From positions 65,019 to 129,018 of the forward strand of contig SIJG01000051.1 in assembly GCA_023374025.1 (NCBI GenBank): a stretch of 64,000 nt of DNA, given 5' to 3'. A model generated the notes under the pieces. The model was given only the letters and a program-made list of their open reading frames with translations, did no database searches and was not told where the DNA came from. This stretch comes from Heterodera schachtii. Taxonomy: Eukaryota; Nematoda; Chromadorea; Rhabditida; Heteroderidae. Shown here piece by piece: positions 1 to 13,512 of the stretch (position 1 is the stretch's first letter; the number at the start of each line of letters is the position of its first letter). The position numbers and the translations under genes are program-made.

Positions 1-56
1 TTTCCTGAAAATGAAGATTTCACACTGGTCCGCTAACAGGAAGAATTGGACAATTG
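1..56 (+). CDS. Possible 3' end of an exon entering from the left
   Basis: One reading frame (starting at base 2) is open to a textbook donor, GTAAGTGTAA, at 57. The frame encodes about 18 residues. The window edge cuts the exon, and no following exon could be tied to it with confidence, so the gene is not identified. The perfect donor is the main support; a chance match in AT-rich DNA cannot be excluded. Confidence 0.3.
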
Positions 57-3000
57 GTAAGTGTAAAAGACCCAAATAAACAAATAATTAGTTCATTTAA
101 CATTATTGTTTTAATTAAAACCAAAAAATAGAAAAAAACCTAATAATAATAATTATTTGTCACTTGATATTTGATGACAATTAATAAAAGTTAAAAACAA
201 TAAATTATTCATCAAAAAATTTTGTTTTAGGTAAAATAATAATAAGAATAATAAAATATTTAATATTTAATACAATTAAAATTTAGTTGATTCTCAATTG
301 ATTTAAAAAAAATGCAAATTTGATTAACAACCTAAAGCGAATGGTGAATATTTGATTACATTATCAAACAAAACATATTTATGAAATATACTTAAAACCA
401 ACACCTTTTTAAAATTAATATAAATAATTAAATGCTTAATTACCTGTAGCTAATTGCCAATCATATTATAACTTATGAATGTTGAGTTGAAGCCTGCCTT
501 TTATAATTAGTTTTGCAAACATATTTACATTGTCATATTTAATGTCCGCCTCCGAACGATTTGAACCGAATTTTATAATACAAACATATATTCTATAATA
601 TAATAGACAGCCAATTAAAAACTATGTGATTTATTGTTTAAAAGTGCATTTTTGCAACAAATAAAAATAACTGCTAATTAAAATTTACAAGTTTTACATT
701 AAATTTAATTTAAAAAAACTAAAACCCAATCAACAGTTTAATAATTCAAAGGCTAAAATGTTTAAGAAAAATTAAATGCGCGAAATAATAAAAAAGTAAT
801 ATGAGGAATAATAGTTGAAGTTCAAATGCTAAATAAATAAATATATTATTATTTTTATGATGATGATCTAATGCTAGGAAACATTATTATTCATCAAGTA
901 TGTATATCATTTAAGTATCATACTAATATCAAACTTATTTATATGTATAAGAAAATAACGAAATGGCAATAATATTAAATCAAAAATAAACAAATTTTCA
1001 TCAATAGCTTATATTGAAAACATTCCTTTCATAATGTGTAAAACATTATGCAATGACGAACAAGTTATAGAAGCTTTAAGAAAGTCAAAACTGATAAGCA
1101 CAATCAACAATCTCGCACCAATTGGATCTAATTTATTTAAAATTAAATCAAACATAATAATTTAATGTAAAAAAATTAAATATTTGAATCAGATTAAAGT
1201 TCACGTTCACCAAGATGATTTAATGTCTCAGACGGTAGTTTAAGCAGTCTTCGACCAAGATGATGGTGATGCACAAATAAAGATTGGATTAAAAAACAAA
1301 TAAAAAAACATCGTAGAGTGCTCACTCCAACTATATAATTTAAAAAAAGTACTGTAGAGTGAGTGCTTAGGCACTCCGTTAATCTAGATAAATTTTACAT
1401 AACATTCATTTGTAAAAAATATAATAAATACAAAGAACCTACATCATATAAATATATCTGCTTCACTTCTATTACTATTTCTATTTATAAATTGAAAATT
1501 GAAAAAATTGTAAATATGATGATAATTTGTCATAGAACTGTTGTGTTCGACTTTACACTCTCCCCAAATAAAAGAAATGTTTAAAAAATTAAACAAACTA
1601 CAAGAATATACCATCTTTTTGAATCATCGCACATAAAAATTTACAGCATTATAATCTCTTAATTTTTACAAGAGAAAAGTATAATAATTTTCAAAAAATA
1701 TAACAAAAAAATAGAAATTTGCAAAGGAAAATAAAGACTAATACTGAGAAATAAATAACAAACAATAAAATCAGAATTATTTATTAAATAAAGATAGCAC
1801 ATTTATGTAATTAATGATTCTAAAACATTTATTTATTATAATGAAATTTAAGTATTGAGAAATACATAAAAAGATAAAAAGGTACTGGGTAGATGTTTAA
1901 AAACAATCAAATGGGATATTGTTGACAAAAAAATATTCATAACTTAGTCTGAGAATAACAATAATTTTTAAGTTTAGTAATTAATTGCATTTTTGGATAT
2001 CCTGGTTCAAATCCAACATGAAAATACACATTATTATTTTTATTTATAAAATATCAAAAAATAAAAAATAAATTCAAAAATTATAAATGAAGATTTCTGC
2101 CAACCAATTGACAACTATAAAAAGAAAATATTGGAGTCTCAGGTTGAAGAAGCGAAAATGGCGGAATGCTCTGAAAAAAAGAACTTTAAAATGTAATTCA
2201 GTCATTAGAAATATTCAAATTATTAAAAATCGAACATGAAAATATTTATTTAATTTATTTTTGTAATTATTTAATTTTATAATTATTAAGATACAATTTT
2301 CAAACGAGTAAAAAATTATAAAAATAAATTATACTTAAACAGCAATTGAAATAATAAAAATTAATATTAATTTATGAATTTAAATTAAATTGAAACAAAG
2401 AATCACTAAGTTAGAGAGAACAGTTCTTGTTGAAATCAAAAATCATTTTTAATATTTTTATATCAAATAAATAAAGGAAAATAGAACAAAAATATAAATA
2501 ATCATAAATACATAAATAAACAAGAAAATTTTTTAAAATAGAAAGAATATAAGAAACCAAAAAATATGATGTATAAGTAAAGTATTCATCAAAAGAGATA
2601 ACTTCAAAAATTAAAAATATTTATATATTCGTATTCGATCTCTGACAGAGAAAATTGCTAAATGCTAAAATATAACCAAAACAAAATGTAATAATAAAAT
2701 TTATTTATTTATAAAAATACTCTCAAAAAAAAAATTCTGCGTTCTCAATGATAAAATGGCAATTGCATGGAATATAGGACGCTCATTTGTCAGCTGGCTG
2801 AATTAGTATAATAATATTTTTAAATTTATTCTATTACATTTATTTTTCGTTGAAAATACCACTCATAATTTATTCAGATTTCAAGCAATATTTTAAAGTG
2901 AAAATACTCAAATATTTAAATAAATATGAAGAAAAAATTAAATTAAATTAAAATCAATGTAAATAAATAAGAAATTAAGGATGAAAAAAAAGCTATCTGT

Positions 3001-6000
3001 TTAATATTAGAACAATAGAAATGTTTTCTGAATAAGATCATTAATAATTATTCAAAAAAGAATTCTCAGTCACTAAAGTTTTTTAAAGGCTCAATATAAT
3101 AAAAATAAAGAAAACGTAAAATATTCCAAAATCAAAAATAGAATCTTTCTAAAGCCTAATATAAAGGTAGCGTTATAATGTGTTTTAATGGAATATCATA
3201 ATAAACAGGTCGAAATTAATTTTAAGGTTTTTAATGAAAGCTCTTTTAAAATTGATATAAATTTTTGCCGAGGTCAAGAAATTAATTTATAAAAATATTA
3301 AATCTTTTATTTGTAAGTTACAGCTTTAAAGTCTTAGAAAAATTTAATAAATGAAAAAAACGAACATTTAAATTATAAAACTGATAATATGTACATTACA
3401 AATGATAAAAAGCCCAAAATCTGAAAAATAATATGAAAAATAAAAACTAGAAAGATATTAAGGGAAAGTTTGATATGAAAGTTAAACTTCATTAATTATA
3501 TTATTAAAATTAAATATATTCCAATTTAATTCAACTTAAAAATAATAATAAAATAAAGAATACATTAAATAAAATATTTAAATATTCAGTGAAGAATGGC
3601 ATGAATTGAAATTTAACTCGCATTTCACTCAGAAGCATCGCTAAACCACCTCTTAACAATTCATCAAAAAGAAACGAATAATTTAAAAAATAAAATATTT
3701 AGAAAAAAAAACCCAAGGACCCCATTCAGCTCGGCATTGAGCCTTGTTCTCAATGTCAACGCCATACGCAGAGGTGTGGCAATGAAAACAAAAAAAAAAC
3801 ATGAAGTTCGCCACTTGTGCCGGTCCGGAACTCCCTATCATCATGTGTGTTCAAAAAAAATAATAAAAATTTAAAGTGATAACGGACTAAGTATTAAAGA
3901 ATATTTAAAATATTCATGAGAAATATCATAAATTGTTTTATCATGGAAAATCGAAAAATTAAGAAAGAACAAAAAAGCAACGACAAATAACAAAACTGAT
4001 TAGGTAAAACAAAAAGAACAAAATGATGTAAAAAGTTACACAATTAAAAAAAAAGACAATGGCAAATAATATGCATATTATTATAAATACAATAATAATT
4101 AATTTCCATTATATTAAAGAGTTTATATGATGATGTTTTTTTTATCAATATTGGCCTTGGAGTGTTCTGAATTATGCAAAACTTTTTTAATGTTTTTTTT
4201 CTCAAAAAATGCATCGAATTATTATTTCAAACCAAAGAATCTGTTATTTAGATAATAAAATGAAATTTATTATGCAATTTTATAGATTAATTTTAAGCAT
4301 AATTATAGTTCATTACCTTAATTTATGTGCCACATAACCCACTATAAAAGAAAGCATTCGGCAATTAAAAACACCTGAATTTTGAAGCCAATAGAAGGAA
4401 AACATAAATACAGAAATTATAATAACAAATTATTTCATATTTTTCAGGAATAATAAAATACATAATAGTGAAATGACGAAATCTCTTTTTAATCAATTAA
4501 AAATTAAACTAAAAGAAGAAATAAAATAACATGCCAAAATTGAAATGCCTTTATAATGATAGAAAAGCCCACTTTTTCGGGTATATCAAAATTTAGTGTT
4601 TGGTTTTTTATGAAATATTTTTTATTAATCAAGTTTGAATTTAATTAATTACTAAACTTTCAAAAAAGCACAACAAAACGCTACAATGTAATTTAAAAAT
4701 AAAAACATCTTTTATTTAAAACATTATTTAAAACGCTAATACAAATTTAGATGATGCAAAATGACCAATTAGTAAATGCGTTTTAAAGAGAGAATGAATA
4801 AATTGCACATCAAACAATAAATTAAAAATAATAAACCCCTTACAATAATATGGTAATATTTTCTAAAATTAAAAAATCCATCAAAATTATTTAGCATGAT
4901 TTAATAAAAAAACAAAATATTTATTTAAACATTCATTATTAAAAAGAGATAAACAAACTTATTTTATGTTGACAAATTTCTATTAAATTACAATAAATGT
5001 TTAAAATTATAAAGAAATACAATTTTTAAACAAAATTATAAACAGAAATAATTTAAAGAATGCAAATAAAAACCTATCTTATTAGTTGGAAAAATATTAA
5101 AAATAATTCATAATGAGGAATCGAAGGAAATTAAATTTAAGTAATAAGAAAAAATGACCAATTTTAAATACGAAAACAGTTGGTTGGTTAACCAATGATA
5201 AATGATTATATCTTATTATTATTTTACCAATCATTGCACAAACTCAATAATACAATAAAACAAAGTCGTACATTGAGGATGGCAATATAAATATGACGCC
5301 AACTTTCTCCACCAGAGCTCCACACTAATGGGACAGAACAAAACTTCGAAAACAATGCAAAACAACAACGAAAAAGGACCAATAAGCGCATGAAGCCAAA
5401 GCTGTACAATAATCGAAAATTATAAAAAATAAAATCGAATATAAATTAAAAAAAAAATATTATAAAGTCCCAAAACAAGGCAAAATGTAAATGCACAGAT
5501 CATGGCAAAGACAATCATAAAAAATTGACAAGATAGATATATTAAAAACCAATACTGAAATTAAATGCGGATATGAGAGTGGGATATAAAAATAAGAAAC
5601 ATAAATTCAAGAAAATGCTGAGAGCAAAAATATATGAATAGACTGAAATTTAGAAAAACTACAATTTTATGTAAATTAATAATTGAAAAATTAAAGAATA
5701 TAAAACATGAACAAACCATCGGCGAAAAATGATGTATTATACTAAAAAATTTTAATATTTGATGAAATATATATGTTGGTAAGCTTCTTGAAATAAATTA
5801 TTCTAAATAAAAAAAGCAAAAAGAAAAGACCATTAATGAAAAATGGGAGGCCATGGATTTGATCACAATCGATCCGCGATCGGCGAGTTCAAAAAAGTGC
5901 CAAAAGGCATTGATAGTCGTGAATGGGAAGATTCCCGCCGACTGCTCACGAGAGAAGAGCGGGCGAGAGGGTGGAATGACTTCATTTCCACAATAATAAT

Positions 6001-6862
6001 TAGGAAATAATTGTATTACTAAAAAATATTTTAAAAAAACTATTAAATAAACATTTATGGAACAAAGAAATAAATACATACATAAAATGTAAAAATAATT
6101 TTTTGTTATAAAAACACAAACAACAAAAAGATTAAACATAAAATCAAAAAATTTAAATGTACCAATTCATAAATATGCAAATAATATATAAAATTCATCG
6201 TTTTCTCATCAAATTTGTATGCGGACCCTGTTCATCCGAATATATAAAACCTAAGGCATAAATTCGGACTACAATTCTGTGAGCATTGGACAAAAAATGC
6301 TCAAATATTTAATACTTTTGGATAAGCAAGCTTTTTATCTTATCATATGAAATTATATTTGTAAAATCTAAATTAATTGTTAAATAATATTATAAAAAAA
6401 ATTATATATTTCACATAAAATTAAAATATCTTGTAATCCATGTGGAGTATAACGTGGGATCGAACAAGAGGAGTTTAAATTAAATTAAAATAACAACAAA
6501 ACATGTTGCAACAAACTTGAAAAAATCCCTTTTAATTGTCGAAAAAAATTAATTTTTTCTGAAGCAAAAAAGGAAAATCCAAATCTCTTTCAAATTAAAA
6601 TAAAGTGAAACAAACATAAGAAAATGCTATGATGAATTAAAATTTTTTAGAATATATTATTTATTTACACACGTTAACTTTGGTCCAAAACTTGAATTTC
6701 ACATGAATAGATCTAAATTTTGATTTGAACTTTCAAAATTTCATTTAATTATTTAAAAATTTAAAAATACCTTCATTAGAAAATTAATCATAACATTTAA
6801 TATTGACGAACATAACGAAATAAAAAAAAATCAAAAAAAAAAAATTTTTTAATGATTAAAAC
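57..6862. other. AT-rich gene desert, left part
   Basis: The stretch is very AT-rich, full of short A and T runs and stop codons in all frames, and I see no supported gene. Three islands stand out for higher GC and longer open frames: about 3715-3850, 5220-5410 and 5820-5990. They could be exons separated by large introns or remnants of genes. No tRNA or rRNA was recognised. Confidence 0.6.
5820..5990. other. GC-richer island, possible exon or exon relic
   Basis: About 170 bases of near-balanced composition sit in very AT-rich DNA. Both strands are open: the plus frame ends with a stop after a Phe-Pro-Gln, and the minus frame reads a plausible protein-like stretch (...INAFWHFFELADRG...). A minus-strand acceptor-like AAG and donor-like GT flank it. 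I cannot decide strand or function. Confidence 0.25.
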
Positions 6863-7060
6863 TAGAGTTGGTCGGGACCGGGACTGGTACTGAAAAAATG
6901 GGTACAACTGAGTACCCAGTCCCGGTTTTGACAAATTTTGAACGGGACCGGGAAATTCCCGGGTTTTTTCCCGGTTTTCCCAGCCAAAAAGTCCCGGTTT
7001 TTCAACCCGAAAATTCCCGGTCCCGGTTTTTGTCAAAATTCCCGGTCCCGACCAACCCTA
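6863..7060. mobile_element. Small hAT-type element (MITE), 198 bp
   Basis: Terminal inverted repeats TAGAGTTGGTCGGGACCGGG and CCCGGTCCCGACCAACCCTA bound the element, and it is flanked by an exact 8-bp target duplication, ATTAAAAC, at 6855-6862 and 7061-7068. An 8-bp duplication with (C/T)AGGG-like ends is the signature of the hAT superfamily. The inside is GC-rich repeats of a CCCGG type with no transposase, so it is non-autonomous. The overlapping short open frames on both strands are by-products of the palindrome. Confidence 0.85.
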
Positions 7061-7097
7061 ATTAAAACTTTAAAATTTGGCAATAACGACACATAAG

Positions 7098-7691
7098 CAG
7101 GGAACGGATTTATATGTGCCAAAAAACGCCAAATATGTACATATATATGTGCCAAAAAACAGGCAAAATATGTGCTAAAAACCCCAAAAAAGGCCAAAAT
7201 ATGTGCCAAAAGTTTGAAAAAAGAGTGCTCAAAAATATTGAATTTCTCAAAAAAATCTTTTTTTTATCCATCTCGATAGCACAATTCTAATTAAAAGCAT
7301 TTCAATGATTTTTGGGGTAATTTTTTTTCTTGCTCTCTAAGATTGATTTTTTTTTCTGATTTTTCTTTGCGAAAATTCAAATTTTGCCTAAAAGTGAAAA
7401 AAGTCATGAAAAGGGTCAAAAAAACCCAAAAAAAGAAAATTTTGAAAATTTTTGGGCATTTGTCCAAGAATTTGAGTGCCAAAAAAGACATTTTTGTAAA
7501 AAAAAACTAATTTTTTTCAAAAAATCGCCAAAATATGTTACAAAAACTGCCGAAACCCCAAAATATGTTTTTATATGTGCTAAAAACTCGCTCCGATTGA
7601 AAGGAAAACAAGTAAAATGCTTTTTTTGAGCTTTTCATGCGATAGCATATTCGCAAAAAATATATGTAAAAACATATAAATCCGTTCCCTG
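7098..7691. mobile_element. hAT-type MITE, 594 bp
   Basis: The ends are CAGGGAACGGATTTATATG and CATATAAATCCGTTCCCTG, a perfect inverted pair. The flanks carry an exact 8-bp duplication, CACATAAG, at 7090-7097 and 7692-7699. The inside repeats a motif of the kind ATATGTGCCAAAAA and has no gene. It lies only 29 bp after the preceding element's duplication. Confidence 0.88.
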
Positions 7692-8494
7692 CACATAAGG
7701 CAAGAAAAAAAATGATTCAAAAAATATCTTTAAATTTTAGTGAATAACTCCATAAGAAATATACTGATCACAACATATAATCCAGCATTGAACACGCCCA
7801 TAAAACGCGGAAAAAGCATAAATAATTAAAGCTTTAAAAATTCTCTTGCCTTCTCGTCGTTTCCAAAAAGGCATTCTCTGAATGGCAAAGAAAACACAAC
7901 ACCATTCGGGCTGCTAATTCGTCTCTGCAGCGCCAGTTTTGAAAAAAAAAGACCTCATTAAGAATAGAAAATTTAGCAAAAAAAAAACCAAAATATTGTT
8001 TAAAAGCCAAAAATGACGAAAACTCAAATTTTCCTTTAGGGAGGGTGTATTTTTAAAAATTTTTCAGGGCGTCGTTCCTTGGGAGGGTGCATTTTACGCT
8101 TTTTAGCATTTTTCTTGTAAAATTCTTAAAAAATCGCCCTAATATGAACTAAAAACGTAGAAAATGAAAAAAGTAACGATTTATCCCGAAACCCTCCAAA
8201 AATAGATTTATATGGAATTAAAAGCTTCATAAAATAAAAATTTTAAATTAGAAAATACTATTTTTAAGCCCCTTTAGATTTTGTTATTTTAAACAAATAC
8301 AAACAAATTATTTTTTTGGTAGTATTTGATTATATTAATTGATTTTATTTCAATTTTTATAGTCTATTTATTTTTGTTAAAAAATGTTTTAATTAACTTT
8401 AATTTGGTTTTTAATCTTAGTATTTTTACAAAATGAGATTAGAATTCAACAACAAATAAAAATTAATAATAATAATAATAAAATGATTAACGAG

Positions 8495-8855
8495 ATAAAA
8501 ACATTCAAATAATATTTTTAGGTTTTTTAAATGATTTTTTTAGTTTGTTTTATAATCTATTAAGAATAGAACAATTAAAAAATATGACAAAAACTATTTG
8601 TGAATTGAAAAAAATATATGAACATAAACTTTATATTAATTAGTAAAATTAAGTTTAAAAAGCAAAAAAAAAGATAAAAATATTCAAATAATATTTTTAG
8701 GTTTTTTAAATGATTTTTTTAGTTTGTTTTATAATCTATTAAGAATAGAACAATTAAAAAATATGACAAAAACTATTTGTGAATTGAAAAAAATATATGA
8801 ACATAAACTTTATATTAATTAGTAAAATTAAGTTTAAAAAGCAAAAAAAAAATGA
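8495..8855. repeat. Tandem duplication, two copies of about 179 bp
   Basis: The text beginning ATTCAAATAATATTTTTAGG at 8503 is repeated almost perfectly from 8682. The copies stay aligned through the final poly-A-rich segment near 8670 and 8850. The near identity suggests a recent event. Nothing coding is visible. Confidence 0.85.
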
Positions 8856-11800
8856 AGCAAAATGTATCTTAAAATAAAAAAGATGAAGCAAAAAGTCATT
8901 AAAATTAAGAAAAAATAAAACATTACGTATAAGTTCCATTCATAGGATAGCAATTAACTACAAATGAATGCATTCCATATTAATAGAAAATGCGGTAAGC
9001 TGTTAATTAATACAAAAAAGTTTATAAAGATTATTAATGTAGCTTATTATTATTATTATTATCAATTTAAACAATACGTTGAAATTGTCAATAAATAAAA
9101 AATGATAAAAATTATCTAATTCTAAATAAAAATACAAATTAAAAAGCACAAAAAATATAAAACAAAAAATAATCTACACTATATTACAAATCGATTAAAA
9201 ATAAATGAAACAATTAAATCTTACACATTCTAAATACATGTGTCGACTAACATAACATAATATAAATTATAAGGAAAATGCTTTCAGTGATTGAAAATTT
9301 TCAAGTGAACCCAAATAAAATGAGTTATGGAGAGGGATTTGGACAAAATAGTTAAAATGGTCGCGTGGTAATTTTAATCTAATACTTAATATAAAAATGG
9401 AAAATGACAGTGGGACAAATAAAATAAAAAATCTTCCATTTCTAGTTAAGCATTAAAAAACAACTTTTTCGTTTTTTTTTTTTGCATTTTTATTCACAAG
9501 GAATTAGTTAAAAAAGGTATATGCCTCAAAATTCGTGCTAATGATGATACATTTTTATATGGATTACGGATTTCCCAAATAATGGCGTTTTTACGAACTG
9601 TATAAGAAAATAAACTTTTAAAATAATAATTAAATACAAAACGAATAGCGTCACCTATCGCTACCGCCGGCCACCTCCTTCCACCATAATAGAAAATGTC
9701 TTTTTTTTTATAAAACCAAAATTTTAAAGCGAAAAAATTCAAAAAATTATTAATTTTTTATAAAAAAAAAGAAATGAAAGATAATTATCATATTTCAAAT
9801 CAGACGTGGAAATAGGAGTGATTTAGAGTGGAGGGGATAATTGTTCCATCCCTTAAAAATTACAAACTTGAATAAATTTACTCTTTTTAAGGATTTGGTG
9901 AAATTTATTCTTTTATTGGTTTCAAAATATTACCCATTTTTTTCTTGGCATCAAAATCCTAGGAATTTTTGCTCTAAAATTTCTGTTTAGTGAATGCTTT
10001 TATCATATAAATCAGTTTTGGGAATTTCTGAATAAATCCTATATTTTTTTAGCTACTTTGGTATTTTTATGCTTTTTTGGCAATTTTTGGGAAAATTTTC
10101 ATAAGAAAATGAAAAAGAACAAAAATAACCACCCTTAGAGTTGACCTTTTGGAAATTTAAAAAATGCACCTAACGAAAAAATTTGCTTCATCGACTAAAA
10201 GCATCTAAAAATCATTTGAATTAGGCCGTAGGTGCCGATGGCACCGCCGGCAAAATTTTTGGAAATTTTAAAGAAATATATGGATAAATTTAATGCTGAT
10301 AGAATTGGATGCTTAACTGTTTTAAATTAATGTGCAATATTTAAAAAACATTTCGTTAGAAAGATGGCTAATAATTTATGAAAAACTATACTTTTATAAA
10401 TAATTAGATAAATAATAATATATCTATTAAAATTTAAAAATATTTATAAATTATACTCAATTTAAAGTTAAATATAACATAGAAATAAAGAATAAAAAAT
10501 AATAAATTGATTAATTAGTTAAAAAGATCATCTACAAATAGAAATTAACAGTTATAATAATTAAAATAATATTAATAATAATAAATAAAATTAAAAATGA
10601 AAATGGTCGGACAAATAACTCCCTCGAAGGGTGGCACAGTGTCTGGAACATGTAATTTTATGCAACCAAAATAAATGTATATAAATGGGATATTAATTAA
10701 ATCATACGAAAAGAGCAATTTCAATATAAATTAATATATTTGGCTAATTCAAGCGCAAAAAAAGTCAAATAAAAATGAAATTAATATAAAACAAAAAAAT
10801 TGTTTAATTAAAAAAGCAGCCGAAAATTTAAAAACCAGCAAAAAAAACAGAGAAATAAAACTTTATCATTAATATATTAAAAGAAAAAATAAATAAAATA
10901 AAAAAACAACAAAGAATATAAATATAATACTATTAAGCCGTTCAAAAAGAACCTAAAAGAAACAACTTATATTTGTTCAGCGAAAAAAAAGAAGATAAAC
11001 ACCAAACGCTTCGTCAATACCAAAGGTGCTGTTAGTTTTCGACAGTGGTGTTTTCGACAGTAAACTTTTGTTTCTAAAAAACTTGTCATATATGGTATAA
11101 GCCTAGTTAAATTATTAAATTAAAATGATAAGCACATACTCTTATATATTGTAGAGGGGTTTTGCGATTTTCGAATTCTGCTACAAGAACCTGCAAGTTC
11201 GCATCTTGGCACTCAAACCCGGCATTAGTTAGCAGGACTTTCCCACGCGTTTCAAGAATTTTATCTAGGAAATTTGTTGTGTTTTTGAGGGCACAAGAAA
11301 TGTTTGTATAGAAAAAGTGAAAGAAATATATCTTTTGGCAAAAATTATCATTAAATTCAATATTACTTTCAAATTATAAAGTTTTGTTTATGCAAATTAT
11401 ATTAAATATTAAATCATATGCACAATAAATTATATATACAAAAGAATTTAAAACTACTGTCGAAACCAATCACTCGAAAACACCTGGTAAGATACCTTAT
11501 AATGAGTATACAATAAAGACCTTAACGCCCCGAAAGAAAAAAAGTAATTAAAAGAATGAAAAATATGCCATTCGGGAAGATAAACAAAAAAAACAGCCAA
11601 AAATAAAATAAAAAATCAGCAAAAAATGAGAAAATTAATAAAAAAATATGAAAGTTGAAATAGCTAAAACAAAATGAAAAAAGCAAAAATTGGAGTAGAA
11701 GCCAAAAATGTTCAGAGTCAGCCATATAAATAAAATTAAATAAAAGGAAATAAAGTAAACATTTGTTTACGGTATTGATTTAATCTCCCATGAGACTTAA

Positions 11801-12334
11801 AATTATTTCTATTCGATTAAATTTAAAAAACAAATAAACAAAAATAAAAAGATTAAAAGATTAAAAGGATTATTAAAATGGCAATCAAATTCTATGTTCT
11901 TCAATAATTTAGCTCATTCCAAGATTATATTGAGATGAAAAAACAGCAGATAATCGTTAAATTATGAGAAAAATAATAGAAAAAAATAAAAATCAAAGAT
12001 TTAAAATATAAATTAAAATATATTAAAAAGAAATGAGATGTGAACTATTAAAACATTGAAATTTAAAAGCGAGACCATTAATTTTGTTTGTCATTGAAAC
12101 AACCAGGCTTTTCTAGAAGAATTTTTAGCATTATATACCATAAAGTTTTAACTGACAAAAGACGATTATAGAAAGGATAATCATATTAAAATCACACTAT
12201 ATAACGAAAATATTTTCATTAAACAGATAAAACCAATTAAAAAACAAAGAGTTGAAAAGAGTATGCACGGATGAGGAACAACAAACAGTACAGGAAATAA
12301 AGGGACTGTGCTGAAAGTGAAAGGAATCACACTG

Positions 12335-12520
12335 TCAGTAGACGCGGAATGCTACTGTGGACCGCACTTTTATACAAGCCATCGCAATTGTCTACGCTGT
12401 GCAAACAACTATTTTGATAGAAAAACGACGTAAAGGACGCGAACGATACCCAATTGAACTTGTCAAAGTAAAAAAAGTCGATAAAAAAGTTATTTTAAAA
12501 TTAAAAGCTATTTCACGACG
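12335..12520 (+). pseudogene. Possible exon relic, weakly like an Argonaute PAZ tail
   Basis: After an acceptor-like CAGTAG at about 12340, a frame stays open for roughly 60 codons in AT-rich DNA and reads ...LIEKRRKGRERYPIELVKV... A basic stretch followed by a Tyr-Pro-(Ile/Met)-Glu-Leu motif resembles the end of PAZ domains in nematode Argonautes. This is pattern memory only. No other Argonaute exon was seen nearby, so it would be a fragment. A profile search with Pfam PAZ would settle it. Confidence 0.2.
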
Positions 12521-13512
12521 ATAAAACAATATAAGCATAGCAAAAAACAAATAATAATTTTCGGGCTATTAAACAATTATTTTCAAATAGTAAATTTTGC
12601 AATTAAAAGATCAATTTCAATGATTCACAAAAATGAATAAATTTAAAAATCAACAAAGAAAAAAAGATCAAGAATACATAATGTGAATGAATGTATAAGT
12701 TAATTTGAAAGCAAAAACGAGACAAAATTCATAAAAAATGTAAAACCAACAAATGGCGATATTTTTTTATTAAATATTATCTAATTAGAATTTTTTGGTT
12801 GGCCGATTCTTGGGACATGGATCACAGCAACAAGATGTAAATTTCATGAAAGGTTGATTTTATTCTTCAGTTTGGGGTTGAAAAGACCTCAAAAATCGAA
12901 AACTTCAAAATCTTGACAGTTGCACGATTGGTTAAAAATGGGTTTTGGGCCATGGGTTCAAATACACTTGGCTGCAAAATTTTTGATTTTTGAAGTCCTG
13001 TAACGTTTGAAGCTTGCGGATGCACCGCTAAAATTAAAATTAACAATTCAACAAATTTCGTAATCAGCGGCATAAATAACCCCTTAAAAATTTTGAAGAT
13101 TTTGAGTGAAAAAATTTCCCACTCAAAAACCATCTCGCCCCATTTGGTCTCGAAACTTATCTAAAAAACGAAATAAAAAATATGAAAAAAAAACTTATAG
13201 CGAAAATTGCGAGTTTTTCTAGTGTATTCCTTTTCCAAAATACTTTTAGAATAGTGATAGGTATTATTTTTCTGAAAGATTGAATTTTTCCAAATTTATG
13301 TACCAACTTTTTTCTTTTGAAAATATAAAATTTTAATAAAAATCATATGAAATTATTCCTTTTTCTTTATTTTAGAGCTTTTTCACTATGATTGATCCAC
13401 TTGAAGTGAGTTATAAATTTTGAAACATTCGCCTAAAGAAATTTTGTTTAAATTTAAAAATTCAGGTTAAAATTAAATTTCACCATTAAGGTAGGAATAT
13501 ATATATATATAT

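Larger units (their letters stand above)
7700..13512. other. AT-rich gene desert, middle part
   Basis: No supported gene. Contents seen: degenerate repeat text near 7900-8220, a tandem duplication at 8495-8855, a copy of the dispersed GC-rich palindromic motif near 10222-10245 with a weaker one near 9655, a possible short inverted-repeat element at about 11027-11490, and a GC-richer island at 12260-12520 (see separate entry). The block around 11820-12150 recurs in diverged form at 15240-15510. Confidence 0.6.

Noticed and set aside
1980..2030. tRNA from GGTTCAAATCC near 2004
   Set aside because: The B-box-like word stands alone; no A box or cloverleaf can be drawn.
6797..7065. Overlapping short frames on both strands
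   Set aside because: Produced by the palindromic ends of the 198-bp hAT-type element.
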